A program made the position numbers and the translations under genes. A stretch of 64,000 bases of DNA from Bacteroidota bacterium. GTDB lineage: Bacteria; Bacteroidota; Bacteroidia; Flavobacteriales; Weeksellaceae. How positions within the stretch are numbered: position 1 is the stretch's first letter; each line of letters starts with the position of its first letter. Positions 41,324 to 50,425 of the stretch are shown in pieces. Location: the NCBI GenBank assembly GCA_023399595.1, contig JAEWOR010000009.1:17324-81323 (forward strand), given 5' to 3'. The notes below the pieces were generated by a model. It worked only from the letters and a program-made list of their open reading frames with translations. It was not told the origin of the DNA and did not search any database.

Positions 41324-43725
41324 TAAAATTCTAATAATTTAAGTTTAAACTGTATTGCAAAATTCTGCCTAAAACTAGGCGTTGTATAATAACCGACTCT
41401 GTAAAAAAATCCCAAATTGAAATAACTCGAAAGAAAATTATTCCATTCCAAACCTACTTCTTGGTATAAGTGATCGAGCTTTTTAAAACTCATTTGGTGA
41501 TATTCTGGGTGCTTCATATTTCCAATTCCACCTCGAAGTACAAAATTAAAACTTGAAACATTTTGTCCCAAACTTTTAAAATACCAAGGCAAACGATGGG
41601 TTAAATAATAAGTGACAAATTTATCATTAAAATATTTACCCCCTTCCAAAGTTGCAAAACCTAGATAAGAAGTAAGGTTGAAATTGAATTTAGAGTTGGT
41701 GGCCAAACCATTCATGGTGAAATGATGCCAAATAGGAGCTTTTCCTAAAACCAAACCTCCATACAAACGGAAACCTGTAGTTCCTAAAATGGTTTTCACG
41801 TTGTGGACAAAAAGAAAATCAAATCTGCTGTAATTGAAATCTCCACCAAAAGCTTTAAAACCTTGATCGTAATTGATGTACAACTCAGGGAATTTTTGAT
41901 CGATGATGGTTTTTCCTTGAGGAGTCATAATATTGGTGGAATTAGGCGAAAATTTGAAAGTATAATTTAGATTAAAGTTTTCAAATTCGTTGCCTTTATT
42001 CATAAAGTTATAATCGAACAAAGCATTTTCCGAAAATCTTTTTGCTCCAAAAATCATGGTAATTCCATTGGTGATATCATTATTATAAGCTAAAGAAACG
42101 CCACGAAAATTGTAATATTTGTTGTTATTAAGGTTGTTTCCATAGTTTTTCATGCGCATCATGAAACTCCATATATTTTTGTTGAATTCCCCTGACGGTC
42201 GCACGTCATCTGTAAACTGCAGTCTAAAAAAAGAATTTTTCTCTAGAGTGGTTTTAATATCCAAACCAACGCCATATTTCCAGTCTAAATCTTTAAAACC
42301 ATACGCAAAATAAGCATCTGGAGAAAGGTAAGGATGTAAAGTTTCATTGAGTTTTAATTTCAAACCTAACCTTAAACCTTCTTGCGAGTTCACATTTACC
42401 AATTCACCTAAATCTACATCCACTTTTCCAAGACGAATTGCACCATTAATTAAGCCCACCAAAACTTGAGCTTTTCTATCAATTTTATACTTGTTTCCGA
42501 GGCTGTCTAAGGTTTTATAAGTATTCTCTTCGCGCAAGGAAAGGGGAGAAGTTCTGTATTGTTCTAAAAATTGTCCATTCGTGCTTTTTACAGTAAAAGT
42601 ATAGCCTTCGAAATCTTTTTTACGTTCTTCAATGGGAGTTTTAAAATCAAAATAATGAGATTGAAGCGTGGCATAAGTTCCGAAAGTTTCTTTTTGTTTT
42701 GTTGATTGTAAACTGTCTTTTTTATCATCTTTCATCAACATTCTTCCCAATTTGAATTTCACCTTTTCTTCAGATAAAAACCACTTGTTATTGTAAAAAA
42801 TCCAAGTGCTTGTAAGGTTTCCTTCGTCCCTTTTGCGGCTTTCACTTTCTATTTTTTTTATACCATAGGTTTCCTTATCCACATAAATATAGCCGCTGTA
42901 TTTTCTTCCAGAATTTTTCTTTTTAAAATTTACTTCCCGAAATCGGATTTCATAATTTTCTCTACCATCAATTTCTATAGTGTCGGTGAGGAAAAAGCGA
43001 TACAATCCTCTGTTTTCTTCATTAAGTTGAACAGGAAGTTTATCTCTATTGGTTTGCAAAGCAATCATTTCGTAGATAGGTTGCTTTAAACCAGAAATTC
43101 TATTGTCTAAAATATTAATTTTTTCACCGTATTTTTTTGAAAACAGAAATTCCTGAGCGCGTTCCCATAAAAAGAGTTGACTTTTGGTGAATAATTTTTT
43201 AGTGAAAGTATCTTCAGCGGAATCTTTATTTTTTTTAGAAATTAGGGTATTGAGATTTTTGTTGACATATTCTGTAAAAACAGAAACACTATCAATATCT
43301 ATGTCTAAACCAATTTTTTCGTAAGATTTAAAAGTGTAGGAACTTAAACTTTTAGGTGAATTTTTTTTAAAATTTTTGTTCACCAATCTTAGGATTTCTA
43401 AAGCTCGAGGATCCGTTTTGTCTTCTATTACAACTTCCTCAATGGTTTTGGTATTGGCAGAAATAGGAAGTAATTCAATTTCAATTTGTGGTTGTACATC
43501 CACATTTTCTTTGTAATAACCGTTGGCTTCTACAGAAATGTTTTTGCAAATTGTGGAGATTTGTGCAAATCCTTTTTCATTAGTTGTTCCAATGATGTTT
43601 TCATTGCATTTTAAATGAGCTCCTGAGATAGGCAAATTCCTTTTTTGATCCACTATTTTTATAGTAGATTGTGCATTCACTAAAAACAGAAAACTAACGA
43701 ATAGGAAAGAAAAAAAACTCCTCAT
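41323..43725 (-). CDS. DUF5686 outer-membrane protein with carboxypeptidase-like domain (copy 2)
   Basis: An 800-residue protein. Signal peptide 1-18 (cut after 'FLFLVNAQ'), then a carboxypeptidase-regulatory-like beta-sandwich (about 20-85, 'IKIVDQKRNLPISGAHLKCN'), a mixed middle region with 'DPRALEILRLVNKNFKKNSP', then DUF5686, a predicted outer-membrane beta-barrel ending in an aromatic strand (FAIQFKLKLLEF). It is a paralogue of the next gene upstream; corresponding stretches match along the full length ('WERAQEFLFSKKYGEKINIL' against 'WEKAMEHKFSKKYGEKTNII'). It has its own -7 box (TAATTTTG). Function of the family is unknown; surface assembly is a guess. Confidence 0.85.
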   Translation of the reverse strand: MRSFFSFLFVSFLFLVNAQSTIKIVDQKRNLPISGAHLKCNENIIGTTNEKGFAQISTICKNISVEANGYYKENVDVQPQIEIELLPISANTKTIEEVVIEDKTDPRALEILRLVNKNFKKNSPKSLSSYTFKSYEKIGLDIDIDSVSVFTEYVNKNLNTLISKKNKDSAEDTFTKKLFTKSQLFLWERAQEFLFSKKYGEKINILDNRISGLKQPIYEMIALQTNRDKLPVQLNEENRGLYRFFLTDTIEIDGRENYEIRFREVNFKKKNSGRKYSGYIYVDKETYGIKKIESESRKRDEGNLTSTWIFYNNKWFLSEEKVKFKLGRMLMKDDKKDSLQSTKQKETFGTYATLQSHYFDFKTPIEERKKDFEGYTFTVKSTNGQFLEQYRTSPLSLREENTYKTLDSLGNKYKIDRKAQVLVGLINGAIRLGKVDVDLGELVNVNSQEGLRLGLKLKLNETLHPYLSPDAYFAYGFKDLDWKYGVGLDIKTTLEKNSFFRLQFTDDVRPSGEFNKNIWSFMMRMKNYGNNLNNNKYYNFRGVSLAYNNDITNGITMIFGAKRFSENALFDYNFMNKGNEFENFNLNYTFKFSPNSTNIMTPQGKTIIDQKFPELYINYDQGFKAFGGDFNYSRFDFLFVHNVKTILGTTGFRLYGGLVLGKAPIWHHFTMNGLATNSKFNFNLTSYLGFATLEGGKYFNDKFVTYYLTHRLPWYFKSLGQNVSSFNFVLRGGIGNMKHPEYHQMSFKKLDHLYQEVGLEWNNFLSSYFNLGFFYRVGYYTTPSFRQNFAIQFKLKLLEF

Positions 43726-43741
43726 TTTACAATTTACACCT

Positions 43742-43749
43742 CAAAATTA
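43742..43749 (-). promoter_or_regulatory. -7 promoter box of DUF5686 copy 2
   Basis: TAATTTTG on the minus strand, 16 bases before the start codon. Confidence 0.55.
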
Positions 43750-43825
43750 ATGATTATTCCTTCTTTGGGGAATTTTTTTACAAATTTTGATGTATTGTAA
43801 ACAATGAGAAGTTTTTATTGTGAGT

Positions 43826-46276
43826 TTAAAGAACGCTAAGTCTAAATTGTAATCCGAAATTATCTTTAAAATGAGGAGTTTGATAATGTCCTAATCTATA
43901 CGAAAAACCTACGCCAAAGCTTCTTCCCAAGAAATTATTCCACATAACGCCGGCTTCTTGATAATAATGATTTAGCATTTGGAAATTAAAATAATGGTCT
44001 TGTGGATTTTTGAAATCTCCAATGGCAGATTTATATTCTAAGCTAATGGTTGAATATCTTGTTCCCAAAGTTTTAAATCTGAAAGGAAGCCACTGCGAAA
44101 TTTGGAAAGCAGCAAATTTATCGGTGTAAAAAGTTCCTGCAGGCATGGTAACAAAGCCTAAATTAGTTGGTGTGCTAATGTTGTTATACCAGTTTCCATC
44201 ATTTGAACTTTGACCAGCAATTTCAAAATTTTTCCAAATTGGTGCTGTTCCAGAGGAAATTCCTCCGTAGACTTTGATATTGGTAAATCCCAACTTGGAT
44301 CTAAATTGGTGTATGAATAATGCATCTAACTTGTTGTATTGTAAATCTCCACCAAGAATTTTACTTCCATTTTCGAAGTGGATGAAAACTTGAGGATAAC
44401 CTCTTTCAATGGTAAGTTTTCCATTTGGGGTCATTACGTTTTTATCATTAGGAGAATATTTTAGAAATAAAGAAAAATTGGTGTTTTTAAAACTGTTTTC
44501 CCCATCTTTATATTGATAATTGAACAAGCCTTTTTGCTTTTCTGAATGCAAACTGAGTTTCATGCTCAAAGAATTTGAAATATCGTATAAATATGATGCT
44601 CCAAACTTCTGGTTGCGGTAAAAGTTAGCATTATGCCAATCTAAATTGATATCAGAAAGTTTCATCATTAATTCCCATTGATTGTTGCTAAATCTTCCTG
44701 CTGCAAAAACATCATCCAAATACTCAATCCTAAAAATTGAAGTTCTTTTATTGGAAAGTTTCGTGTCCAAGCCTAATCCATATTTCCAATTACGGTCTTT
44801 AAATCCGTAACCAAAATAAGCGTCTGGAGAAAAAGTTTTGTTGAATCTTTCGTTGAGTTTTACGCCTGCTCCTAACCTCAAACCTTCGTATTTATTGTAA
44901 CGAACAAATTTTGTAAGGTCGAAATCAATCATTTTGTAACGTAAATTTCCTCGCATTAAATTGGTAAGCGTATTTAATTTTTTTTCAAAATCGTGTTTTT
45001 GTACAAAGCTGTCAATTTTAGTATAAGTAGCACTTTCCCTTGTAGAAAGGCTGTCTGTTCGGTATTGATTTAACAGTTTTCCATCTGAATTTTTTATTTC
45101 CAAAGAATATCCATTGAATTCAGAAGCTTTTTGAGGGTTATCCAGTTTGAAATCAAAAAATCTGTTTTTTACATATAAATAGTTTCCAAATTTTTTCTTG
45201 TGGTATTTCGGTTTTTCACCAGCTTTTATACTGTCTTTTTTTGAAGTATTAAAAGTCTGTTCGCCCATTTTCATCTTAATATCTTCATAATCCAAAAACC
45301 ATTTATTATTAATAGGTTTCCAAACGGAGGTTATGTTGCCTTCATTTTGTTTTTTGCTGTAACTTTCAAATTGTTTTAAGGCGTAAGTTGAAGCATCGAT
45401 ATAAATTTTACCATTGTATTTTCTAGGATTTTGCTTTTTTTTATTGGTGATTTCCTTGAATTTAATAGTGTATGTTTTTCTATGGTCTAGTTGAATGGTA
45501 TCTGAAAGCGTGAAAATAAATAGTTTCCTGTTTTCTGGCTTTAATTGTCTTGGAACTCTATTCAAATTCGAGATATTAAGGGCTAAAGCTTCATAAATAG
45601 GGTTTTTGAAGCCAGACATTCTGTTGTCTATAATATTGGTTTTTTCGCCGTATTTTTTAGAAAATTTGTGTTCCATTGCTTTTTCCCAAAGGAACATTTG
45701 ACTTTCCTGAGATGCGGCTAAGAAATCTTCGTTAATTAAAGAATCTTTTTTCTCGCTTTCCGTTTGTTTAATTTTCTTGAAATCAACGCTGGCAAGTGAA
45801 TCTTTACGTTTTATTAAAAAAGAATTGTAAAGGTTTATTGAATCTTTATCCACATCAATAGAAAACTTACTGTAGGATTTAAAATTGTAGTTTTCTAATG
45901 ATTTTGGTGAGTTTTGCTCTTCTCTTTTATTGTATTCATCAAGAATTTTTAAAGCTCGGGAATCACTTTTATCGGTAATAATTACTCTTTCTATATTGCT
46001 GCTTTTCTCTAAAGAAGGTCGCATCAGAATTTCGCCCGATTTTTTTACTTCTACCAAAGCATCTTCATAATTATTGGCAAGTATTTCTATTTTTTTGCAT
46101 TTAGTAGTGAAGGTTAAATTTCCACTATAATCTGTTTTTCCTAAAAGATTGTCTTCACAGTAAACGGCAGCGTTTGGAATGGGTTGTTTGTTGTTTGCGT
46201 TAATAACTTTAATCTTATTTTGAGCAAATACTCCAATTGAAACGAGCAAAAAGAGAACTGGTAAAAGTTTCGTCAT
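43826..46276 (-). CDS. DUF5686 outer-membrane protein with carboxypeptidase-like domain (copy 1)
   Basis: An 816-residue outer-membrane protein with the same plan as its neighbour: signal peptide 1-18, carboxypeptidase-regulatory-like domain ('IKVINANNKQPIPNAAVYC'), a linker with 'DSRALKILDEYNKREEQNSP', and the DUF5686 barrel with its C-terminal aromatic strand (FGLQFRLSVL). The two copies are clearly diverged (roughly two fifths identical by eye), so the duplication is old. No terminator was found in the 100 bases between them, but each has a -7 box, so they may be both co-transcribed and separately started. Confidence 0.85.
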   Translation of the reverse strand: MTKLLPVLFLLVSIGVFAQNKIKVINANNKQPIPNAAVYCEDNLLGKTDYSGNLTFTTKCKKIEILANNYEDALVEVKKSGEILMRPSLEKSSNIERVIITDKSDSRALKILDEYNKREEQNSPKSLENYNFKSYSKFSIDVDKDSINLYNSFLIKRKDSLASVDFKKIKQTESEKKDSLINEDFLAASQESQMFLWEKAMEHKFSKKYGEKTNIIDNRMSGFKNPIYEALALNISNLNRVPRQLKPENRKLFIFTLSDTIQLDHRKTYTIKFKEITNKKKQNPRKYNGKIYIDASTYALKQFESYSKKQNEGNITSVWKPINNKWFLDYEDIKMKMGEQTFNTSKKDSIKAGEKPKYHKKKFGNYLYVKNRFFDFKLDNPQKASEFNGYSLEIKNSDGKLLNQYRTDSLSTRESATYTKIDSFVQKHDFEKKLNTLTNLMRGNLRYKMIDFDLTKFVRYNKYEGLRLGAGVKLNERFNKTFSPDAYFGYGFKDRNWKYGLGLDTKLSNKRTSIFRIEYLDDVFAAGRFSNNQWELMMKLSDINLDWHNANFYRNQKFGASYLYDISNSLSMKLSLHSEKQKGLFNYQYKDGENSFKNTNFSLFLKYSPNDKNVMTPNGKLTIERGYPQVFIHFENGSKILGGDLQYNKLDALFIHQFRSKLGFTNIKVYGGISSGTAPIWKNFEIAGQSSNDGNWYNNISTPTNLGFVTMPAGTFYTDKFAAFQISQWLPFRFKTLGTRYSTISLEYKSAIGDFKNPQDHYFNFQMLNHYYQEAGVMWNNFLGRSFGVGFSYRLGHYQTPHFKDNFGLQFRLSVL

Positions 46277-46296
46277 TGTATAGTTTTTTATAAAGA

Positions 46297-46304
46297 CAAA
46301 ACTA
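46297..46304 (-). promoter_or_regulatory. -7 promoter box of DUF5686 copy 1
   Basis: TAGTTTTG on the minus strand, 20 bases before the start codon. Confidence 0.55.
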
Positions 46305-46416
46305 TTTATTAGAAGGTTACAATGCTACTCCAAAAAATATAATATTTTGTTAAAAATTTATTGCAAGTTGCTATAAAATGGAATATTTAGTGTGAAAATT
46401 TGAATTTTTATTTTTA

Positions 46417-46452
46417 AAACAAAAAGCTCCCTTTTTCTGAAGAGAGCTTTTT
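46417..46452 (-). terminator. Terminator of the peroxidase gene
   Basis: Stem aaaaagctc / gagcttttt with a loop of about 14 bases that can pair further; T-run on the minus strand. Confidence 0.75.
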
Positions 46453-46468
46453 AAATATGCTTTTGAAT

Positions 46469-48268
46469 TTATTTGTCATCCAAAGATTTCATAAAATCTA
46501 TAATTTGATTGATTTCCTTGTTGGTTAAATTCAGATGATCTTCGGGTAAAGTTTGATTTTCAATTTTGAAACCTAAACCTTTTCCGCCTCCTTTGTTGTA
46601 GAAATCCATTACTTCTTGTAAAGTTTTATAACCTCCATTGTGCATATAAGGAGCGGTTTTATTAATGTTTCTAAGTGTTGGTGTTTTAAATGAATGTTGA
46701 AGTGATTCTAGTGTTGCATGGAATTTTCCTCTTCCCAAGTCTGAATCTAGTTTTTTATTGTTAGAGTTTTCTGCTGTTCCTAAGACTTCCTGTTCGGTTT
46801 TTGTGAAGTTGGGTGGAACACTTCCGTTGAATAAGGGGAGGAAATGACAAGTGGCACATTTGGCTTTTCCAACAAATAAATTGAAACCTTGCTTTTGATT
46901 TTCGGTGATGACATTTTTATTTCCACGCATAAAATCATCAAAATTGGAATTGAATTTTGGGAGCGAACGAATATAGGTTGCTAAGGCATTTTGTAGTTGC
47001 CAAGTTTCTACTTTATCGGTTTTATATATTTTTTTAAAGGTTTTAGAATATTCTGGATGGTTATTTATTTTTGCTAAAATAGTTTCTAAATCACCATGCA
47101 TTTCTTCTTTGTTGGTAATTACATCTGAACTTTGACCTTCTAAATCTGCTTGTCGCATATCCCAAAATTGATTTTGTTGAAATGCAGAATAATTGAGTGA
47201 GGGTGTGTTTCTGGAAAGTGGAGAACCTTTCAAAGAAAGTGATTTTTCTCTTCCATCGGTGAAAGCTTTTTCTGGAATATGGCAAGTGGTACAACTCCTG
47301 TCATTATTTTTAGAAAGAAGATTGTCACTAAAAAGTTGTTTTCCTAAATTGGCTTTTTCTGTTGAAAATTCAAATTTTTTACCTGAAACATAAGCATTAG
47401 GATTGAAAGCATTTTTAGAGTAGAAAGTTTCAGCATCGGAATTGATAGCTTTGGTTACTTCAATGTTTTTAATACCTTCTTCTTTTTTGAATTTTAAAAC
47501 TTCTTTAGCAAGTGGATTTAATATATTGATTGTAAAATCTGCATAATCAAATGTGTCTTTATTTGTGTTTTTTTCTAGTGTGGTTTTAGCTCTATTGATT
47601 ATTGAGGTAATGTTTTCAAAGCTTTCATTATGAGGTTTATGTGAAATCAACTTAAAGAAGTACTTGATGCTTTCAAGCGAGTAGGGAATTTCCTTTAAAT
47701 GATTCCCAGAAATGGGGGTGTCGAAGCCTGAAATTCCTAAACTCGATATTCTGAAAACTTGTTGTCTTAACGCATCAAAAACTTGATTTTTGTTGATGCT
47801 TATGGTTTCAAAATTGGTTTTTATAGTGCCAGATTTGTTTAATAATTTTTTGAGATTTCTAATAATTTCATCCTTATTTTTATCTTGATGAGAGTACAAT
47901 AATTCTTCTATAACTTGTAAGCCTTCAGGATCAAGCGCATTGTGTTCTTCAAATTCTATTTCAGGAAGAGCAGGTCCATTCATAAATCTTGCGGTGTGTG
48001 GAAGGAAGTATTCAATAGCCCATTCCATTTTTTTATAGGTGTATCTCAGTTGGTCAAATTGGTTTTGAACTTGATTTTCGTTGCTGTTCTTTTTAACCAA
48101 TTCTATGAGTTTTGTTGTTTGTTGTTTAAAATCATTATTGATTTTTAGAATCTCAGATTTTACGCTTCCCAAATCCTCTGATATAGGTTGTTGGTTCTTA
48201 TTTTGACATTGAGTAAAAAAACAAATGCTTAGTATAAGAAATATGATGTTTTTGAAAAGATTTTTCAT
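46469..48268 (-). CDS. Imelysin-like / di-haem cytochrome c peroxidase fusion lipoprotein
   Basis: A 599-residue lipoprotein; the lipid cysteine is C21 in 'ICFFTQCQNKN'. Residues about 35-260 look like an imelysin-type iron-related helical domain, with LPEIEFEEHNALDPEGLQVI at 101-120. Residues 300-599 are a MauG/CcpA-type di-haem peroxidase: haem motif 1 SCTTCH (C326, C329, H330), haem motif 2 CATCH (C471, C474, H475), and 'APYMHNGGYKTLQEV' with a possible axial methionine. It may reduce peroxide or oxidise a partner in the periplasm. The frame runs open upstream to 48430, but that part overlaps the next gene; the start at 48268 gives a proper signal peptide. Confidence 0.85.
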   Translation of the reverse strand: MKNLFKNIIFLILSICFFTQCQNKNQQPISEDLGSVKSEILKINNDFKQQTTKLIELVKKNSNENQVQNQFDQLRYTYKKMEWAIEYFLPHTARFMNGPALPEIEFEEHNALDPEGLQVIEELLYSHQDKNKDEIIRNLKKLLNKSGTIKTNFETISINKNQVFDALRQQVFRISSLGISGFDTPISGNHLKEIPYSLESIKYFFKLISHKPHNESFENITSIINRAKTTLEKNTNKDTFDYADFTINILNPLAKEVLKFKKEEGIKNIEVTKAINSDAETFYSKNAFNPNAYVSGKKFEFSTEKANLGKQLFSDNLLSKNNDRSCTTCHIPEKAFTDGREKSLSLKGSPLSRNTPSLNYSAFQQNQFWDMRQADLEGQSSDVITNKEEMHGDLETILAKINNHPEYSKTFKKIYKTDKVETWQLQNALATYIRSLPKFNSNFDDFMRGNKNVITENQKQGFNLFVGKAKCATCHFLPLFNGSVPPNFTKTEQEVLGTAENSNNKKLDSDLGRGKFHATLESLQHSFKTPTLRNINKTAPYMHNGGYKTLQEVMDFYNKGGGKGLGFKIENQTLPEDHLNLTNKEINQIIDFMKSLDDK

Positions 48269-48274
48269 AATTGC

Positions 48275-48309
48275 AAAAAGTACCAACAGAAAGAAAATCT
48301 GCTGATACT
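48275..48309 (-). terminator. Terminator-like hairpin just before the peroxidase start codon
   Basis: Minus strand: AGTATCAGCAGA-ttttctt-TCTGTTGGTACT, all 12 positions pair (two G-U), followed by TTTTT and, six bases later, the ATG of the peroxidase gene. It either ends the PhoX-like transcript or attenuates read-through into the peroxidase. Confidence 0.75.
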
Positions 48310-48333
48310 TTAAAGAAAATGTTAATAAATAGA

Positions 48334-49821
48334 TTATCTCTGAACGTTTCTGATGATGACAACTTGTCCACCTTCTTTGTTGGTATTTACACCAGCTCCA
48401 TCTGCATTTTTGAAAGCATCTTTTTGCCAAGTATGAGAGTGAATGTTCACTGCAAAAGTGTTTGGAACTCCAATAATATCCGAAATGTCAACCATTGCAC
48501 CGAATTCCCAAGAACCAAACTTTTGAAGATTTCCAGATTGGTTATAAGTGGTTTGCCAAGCTGAGTCGTTTCTGTTGTGTTTCATGTTCAACCAAGGCTT
48601 ATATTGCTTTGTGCTAATGTTTAATTGCCATATATAAGAATCGTGATTGGCTGCTTTATAATAAGAATCTCCGTCTTCCTGAATGTAAACATAATTTTCT
48701 GTTACACATAGGTTATCTGGGTTAATAATATTGTTTCCAGGGTTTGAATCGCCTTCTGCAACCAGTTCTAATTTCCCGGTAAGCATATTGTTTTCATTCA
48801 AAACAAGTTTATAAACTCTTCCCCACATGGTGAAGCCTGGTTTAGGATTTATACCATCATTGGATTCTCCAGTTGCTGTGAAATAAATTTCTCTTCCTTT
48901 TCCAGCTCCTTTTCTGTAATCTACGTCTTCAACTCTTGAAAAACGGATAGCATTATTGTCTATATTTTTCTGATTGATTTCGGCTCCTGTAAGGTTTTTA
49001 GCATTAGGAATTTCAACAAATTCTACATCGTATGAATTTCCTTTAATAATATCGGTTTCAGTGTAATTATTGTTAGTTCTTTTCAATGAATACAATTTAC
49101 CATTGTCTAAATCTCCTTGCGTATTAGAAACATACATAACTAATTGTCCAGCAGATTGATGGGAAGAGGAGTAAGATTGATCCTCACCAATTAGAATGTA
49201 AGTTTTACCATTAGAAATATCTTTAGGAAGAGGAACTGCGTTTTCCATAGATGCTTTTCCAAGAGCTGGTTTTACTCTTGTGTTGTCTGAAGCTTGAGAA
49301 GCAGGCGCTAGAGGATTTATAGCGTGAACCATACTTTCTTGTCCAGATTCCCCTGCTGTTAAAAACGCACTAAAACCATGGGTTTCTAAAGTTGCCAAAG
49401 TTGCCGAGCATAGTCTTGTCATACCACCAATTCCGTTGAGGATGTATTCTCCTTTTACGGGTTTAAATGTTTTATCTAAATAAACTCTGGAAACAGATTG
49501 AGTAATTTCATGATTGGTAATCATTAAATAACCATTAGAAGCAGGATCTTTCATAAATCCCATTCCGTCTGGTTGTCCTGCAAAAACAAAGTTTGGTGAC
49601 TGTGTAAGAGCATCAGAACTTGAAATTAAAGAGTTGATAGTAAGGTTTTCAAAACCAGGCATTGCAAAAACAAACGCGGGTTCTTTTGAGAAGTTTTCAA
49701 TCTTAATGTCGGGGTTTTGGTGGTCTTCAAGAGCAGAGTCGTTGTCGTTACAGCTTTGGAAAGTGAAGGCTAAAATTGCAATTGCTGCAATACCGTGATG
49801 TAGTTTCATTTTTGATTTCAT
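48334..49821 (-). CDS. PhoX-like (DUF839) lipoprotein
   Basis: A 495-residue secreted lipoprotein; C24 in 'FTFQSCNDND' is the lipid site and the acidic residues after it fit surface export. The body resembles the PhoX/DUF839 beta-propeller phosphatase family: 'GYLMITNHEITQSVSRVYL', 'GGMTRLCSATLATLETHGF', 'TYILIGEDQSYSSSHQSAGQ', the acidic loop RVEDVDYRKGAGKGREIYF, and 'NPGNNIINPDNLCVTENYVY'. PhoX enzymes bind iron and calcium. Catalytic identity is not certain, so phosphatase activity is inferred. It lies upstream of the haem peroxidase on the same strand, separated by a terminator-like hairpin. M5 is an alternative start. Confidence 0.75.
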   Translation of the reverse strand: MKSKMKLHHGIAAIAILAFTFQSCNDNDSALEDHQNPDIKIENFSKEPAFVFAMPGFENLTINSLISSSDALTQSPNFVFAGQPDGMGFMKDPASNGYLMITNHEITQSVSRVYLDKTFKPVKGEYILNGIGGMTRLCSATLATLETHGFSAFLTAGESGQESMVHAINPLAPASQASDNTRVKPALGKASMENAVPLPKDISNGKTYILIGEDQSYSSSHQSAGQLVMYVSNTQGDLDNGKLYSLKRTNNNYTETDIIKGNSYDVEFVEIPNAKNLTGAEINQKNIDNNAIRFSRVEDVDYRKGAGKGREIYFTATGESNDGINPKPGFTMWGRVYKLVLNENNMLTGKLELVAEGDSNPGNNIINPDNLCVTENYVYIQEDGDSYYKAANHDSYIWQLNISTKQYKPWLNMKHNRNDSAWQTTYNQSGNLQKFGSWEFGAMVDISDIIGVPNTFAVNIHSHTWQKDAFKNADGAGVNTNKEGGQVVIIRNVQR

Positions 49822-49831
49822 TTTTACAATG

Positions 49832-49839
49832 CAAAACTA
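49832..49839 (-). promoter_or_regulatory. -7 promoter box of the PhoX-like gene
   Basis: TAGTTTTG on the minus strand, ten bases before the start codon, so the leader is only a few bases long. Confidence 0.55.
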
Positions 49840-49953
49840 TCATCTGTATGTGAATTGAATTTTAATAAACCGAAACGTAATTTTTAAATATCAATGTATG
49901 AATGTTAATTCAAGCTTAATCTAATTTTTTGTAGATAAGGAAAAGTTTGGACA

Positions 49954-49980
49954 TAAAAAAAACTCGAATAATTCGAGCAT
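49954..49980 (-). terminator. Terminator of the small membrane peptide gene
   Basis: 6-bp perfect stem CTCGAA-tta-TTCGAG followed on the minus strand by eight T (49955-49962). Confidence 0.75.
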
Positions 49981-50034
49981 TTTTCAATTCAAATCTTTCT
50001 TTGTAGATTTTAGGAAAGTGAAGTAACCTATTTC

Positions 50035-50118
50035 TTATCTATGAGAAAGAATAGTAATAGCTACTAAAATAGCCCAAGCAGTAATTGTAAGAATTGGCCA
50101 ATGTTGTTTTAGGTTCAT
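50035..50118 (-). CDS. 27-residue single-span membrane peptide
   Basis: Too short for usual gene callers. The peptide begins MNLKQHWPILTITAWAIL and ends LSHR: a short positive head, one hydrophobic helix of about 18 residues (P8-L24), and a basic tail, the plan of a small inner-membrane protein. It has its own complete transcription unit: TATCTTTG box at 50147-50154, a leader of about 25 bases, and a terminator at 49954-49980, giving an RNA of about 190 bases. I do not recognise the family; small subunits of respiratory complexes have this form. An untranslated small RNA is the alternative. Confidence 0.5.
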   Translation of the reverse strand: MNLKQHWPILTITAWAILVAITILSHR

Positions 50119-50375
50119 AATGTGTGTCTTTTAAATTTTACTAATGCAAAGATAGGGTGTCTGTATTAAACTATCATTAATAAAATGTAAAATTTTTGAT
50201 AATCTGATATTTATCAGATGTGGTTTTATGTATTGAATAATAACTGTTATGTCAATGATAATCAGTGTTTTATTTAGTTTTAGGGGGTTGGAGTAAGCTT
50301 TGTTTGTTTGATGATTGTTGTAAAATTTGCTTTTATTTTTGAGTATTTAATAATTTTAATGTGTTTTGGTAACAA
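50119..50375. other. AT-rich spacer with one palindrome
   Basis: Upstream of the peptide promoter there is little structure. The one feature is the perfect inverted repeat ATCTGATA-tt-TATCAGAT at 50202-50219, about 50 bases upstream of the -7 box, which could be a regulator site. No ORF or RNA gene was recognised in the rest. Confidence 0.4.
50147..50154 (-). promoter_or_regulatory. -7 promoter box of the small peptide gene
   Basis: TATCTTTG on the minus strand, exact consensus. Confidence 0.6.
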
Positions 50376-50405
50376 AAAAGCTCCTGAAACATCAGGAGCT
50401 TTGGT
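50376..50405. terminator. Terminator after alaS
   Basis: 11-bp perfect stem aaagctcctga / tcaggagcttt with a 3-base loop; strong A-run on the alaS side gives the T-run on the minus strand. Confidence 0.88.
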
Positions 50406-50425
50406 TTTTCATAAATTGTAAATAT

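Noticed and set aside
48269..48430. 54-codon N-terminal extension of the haem peroxidase
   Set aside because: It overlaps the 3' end of the PhoX-like gene, is basic and Cys/Trp-rich, and would bury a good lipoprotein signal peptide that starts at 48268.
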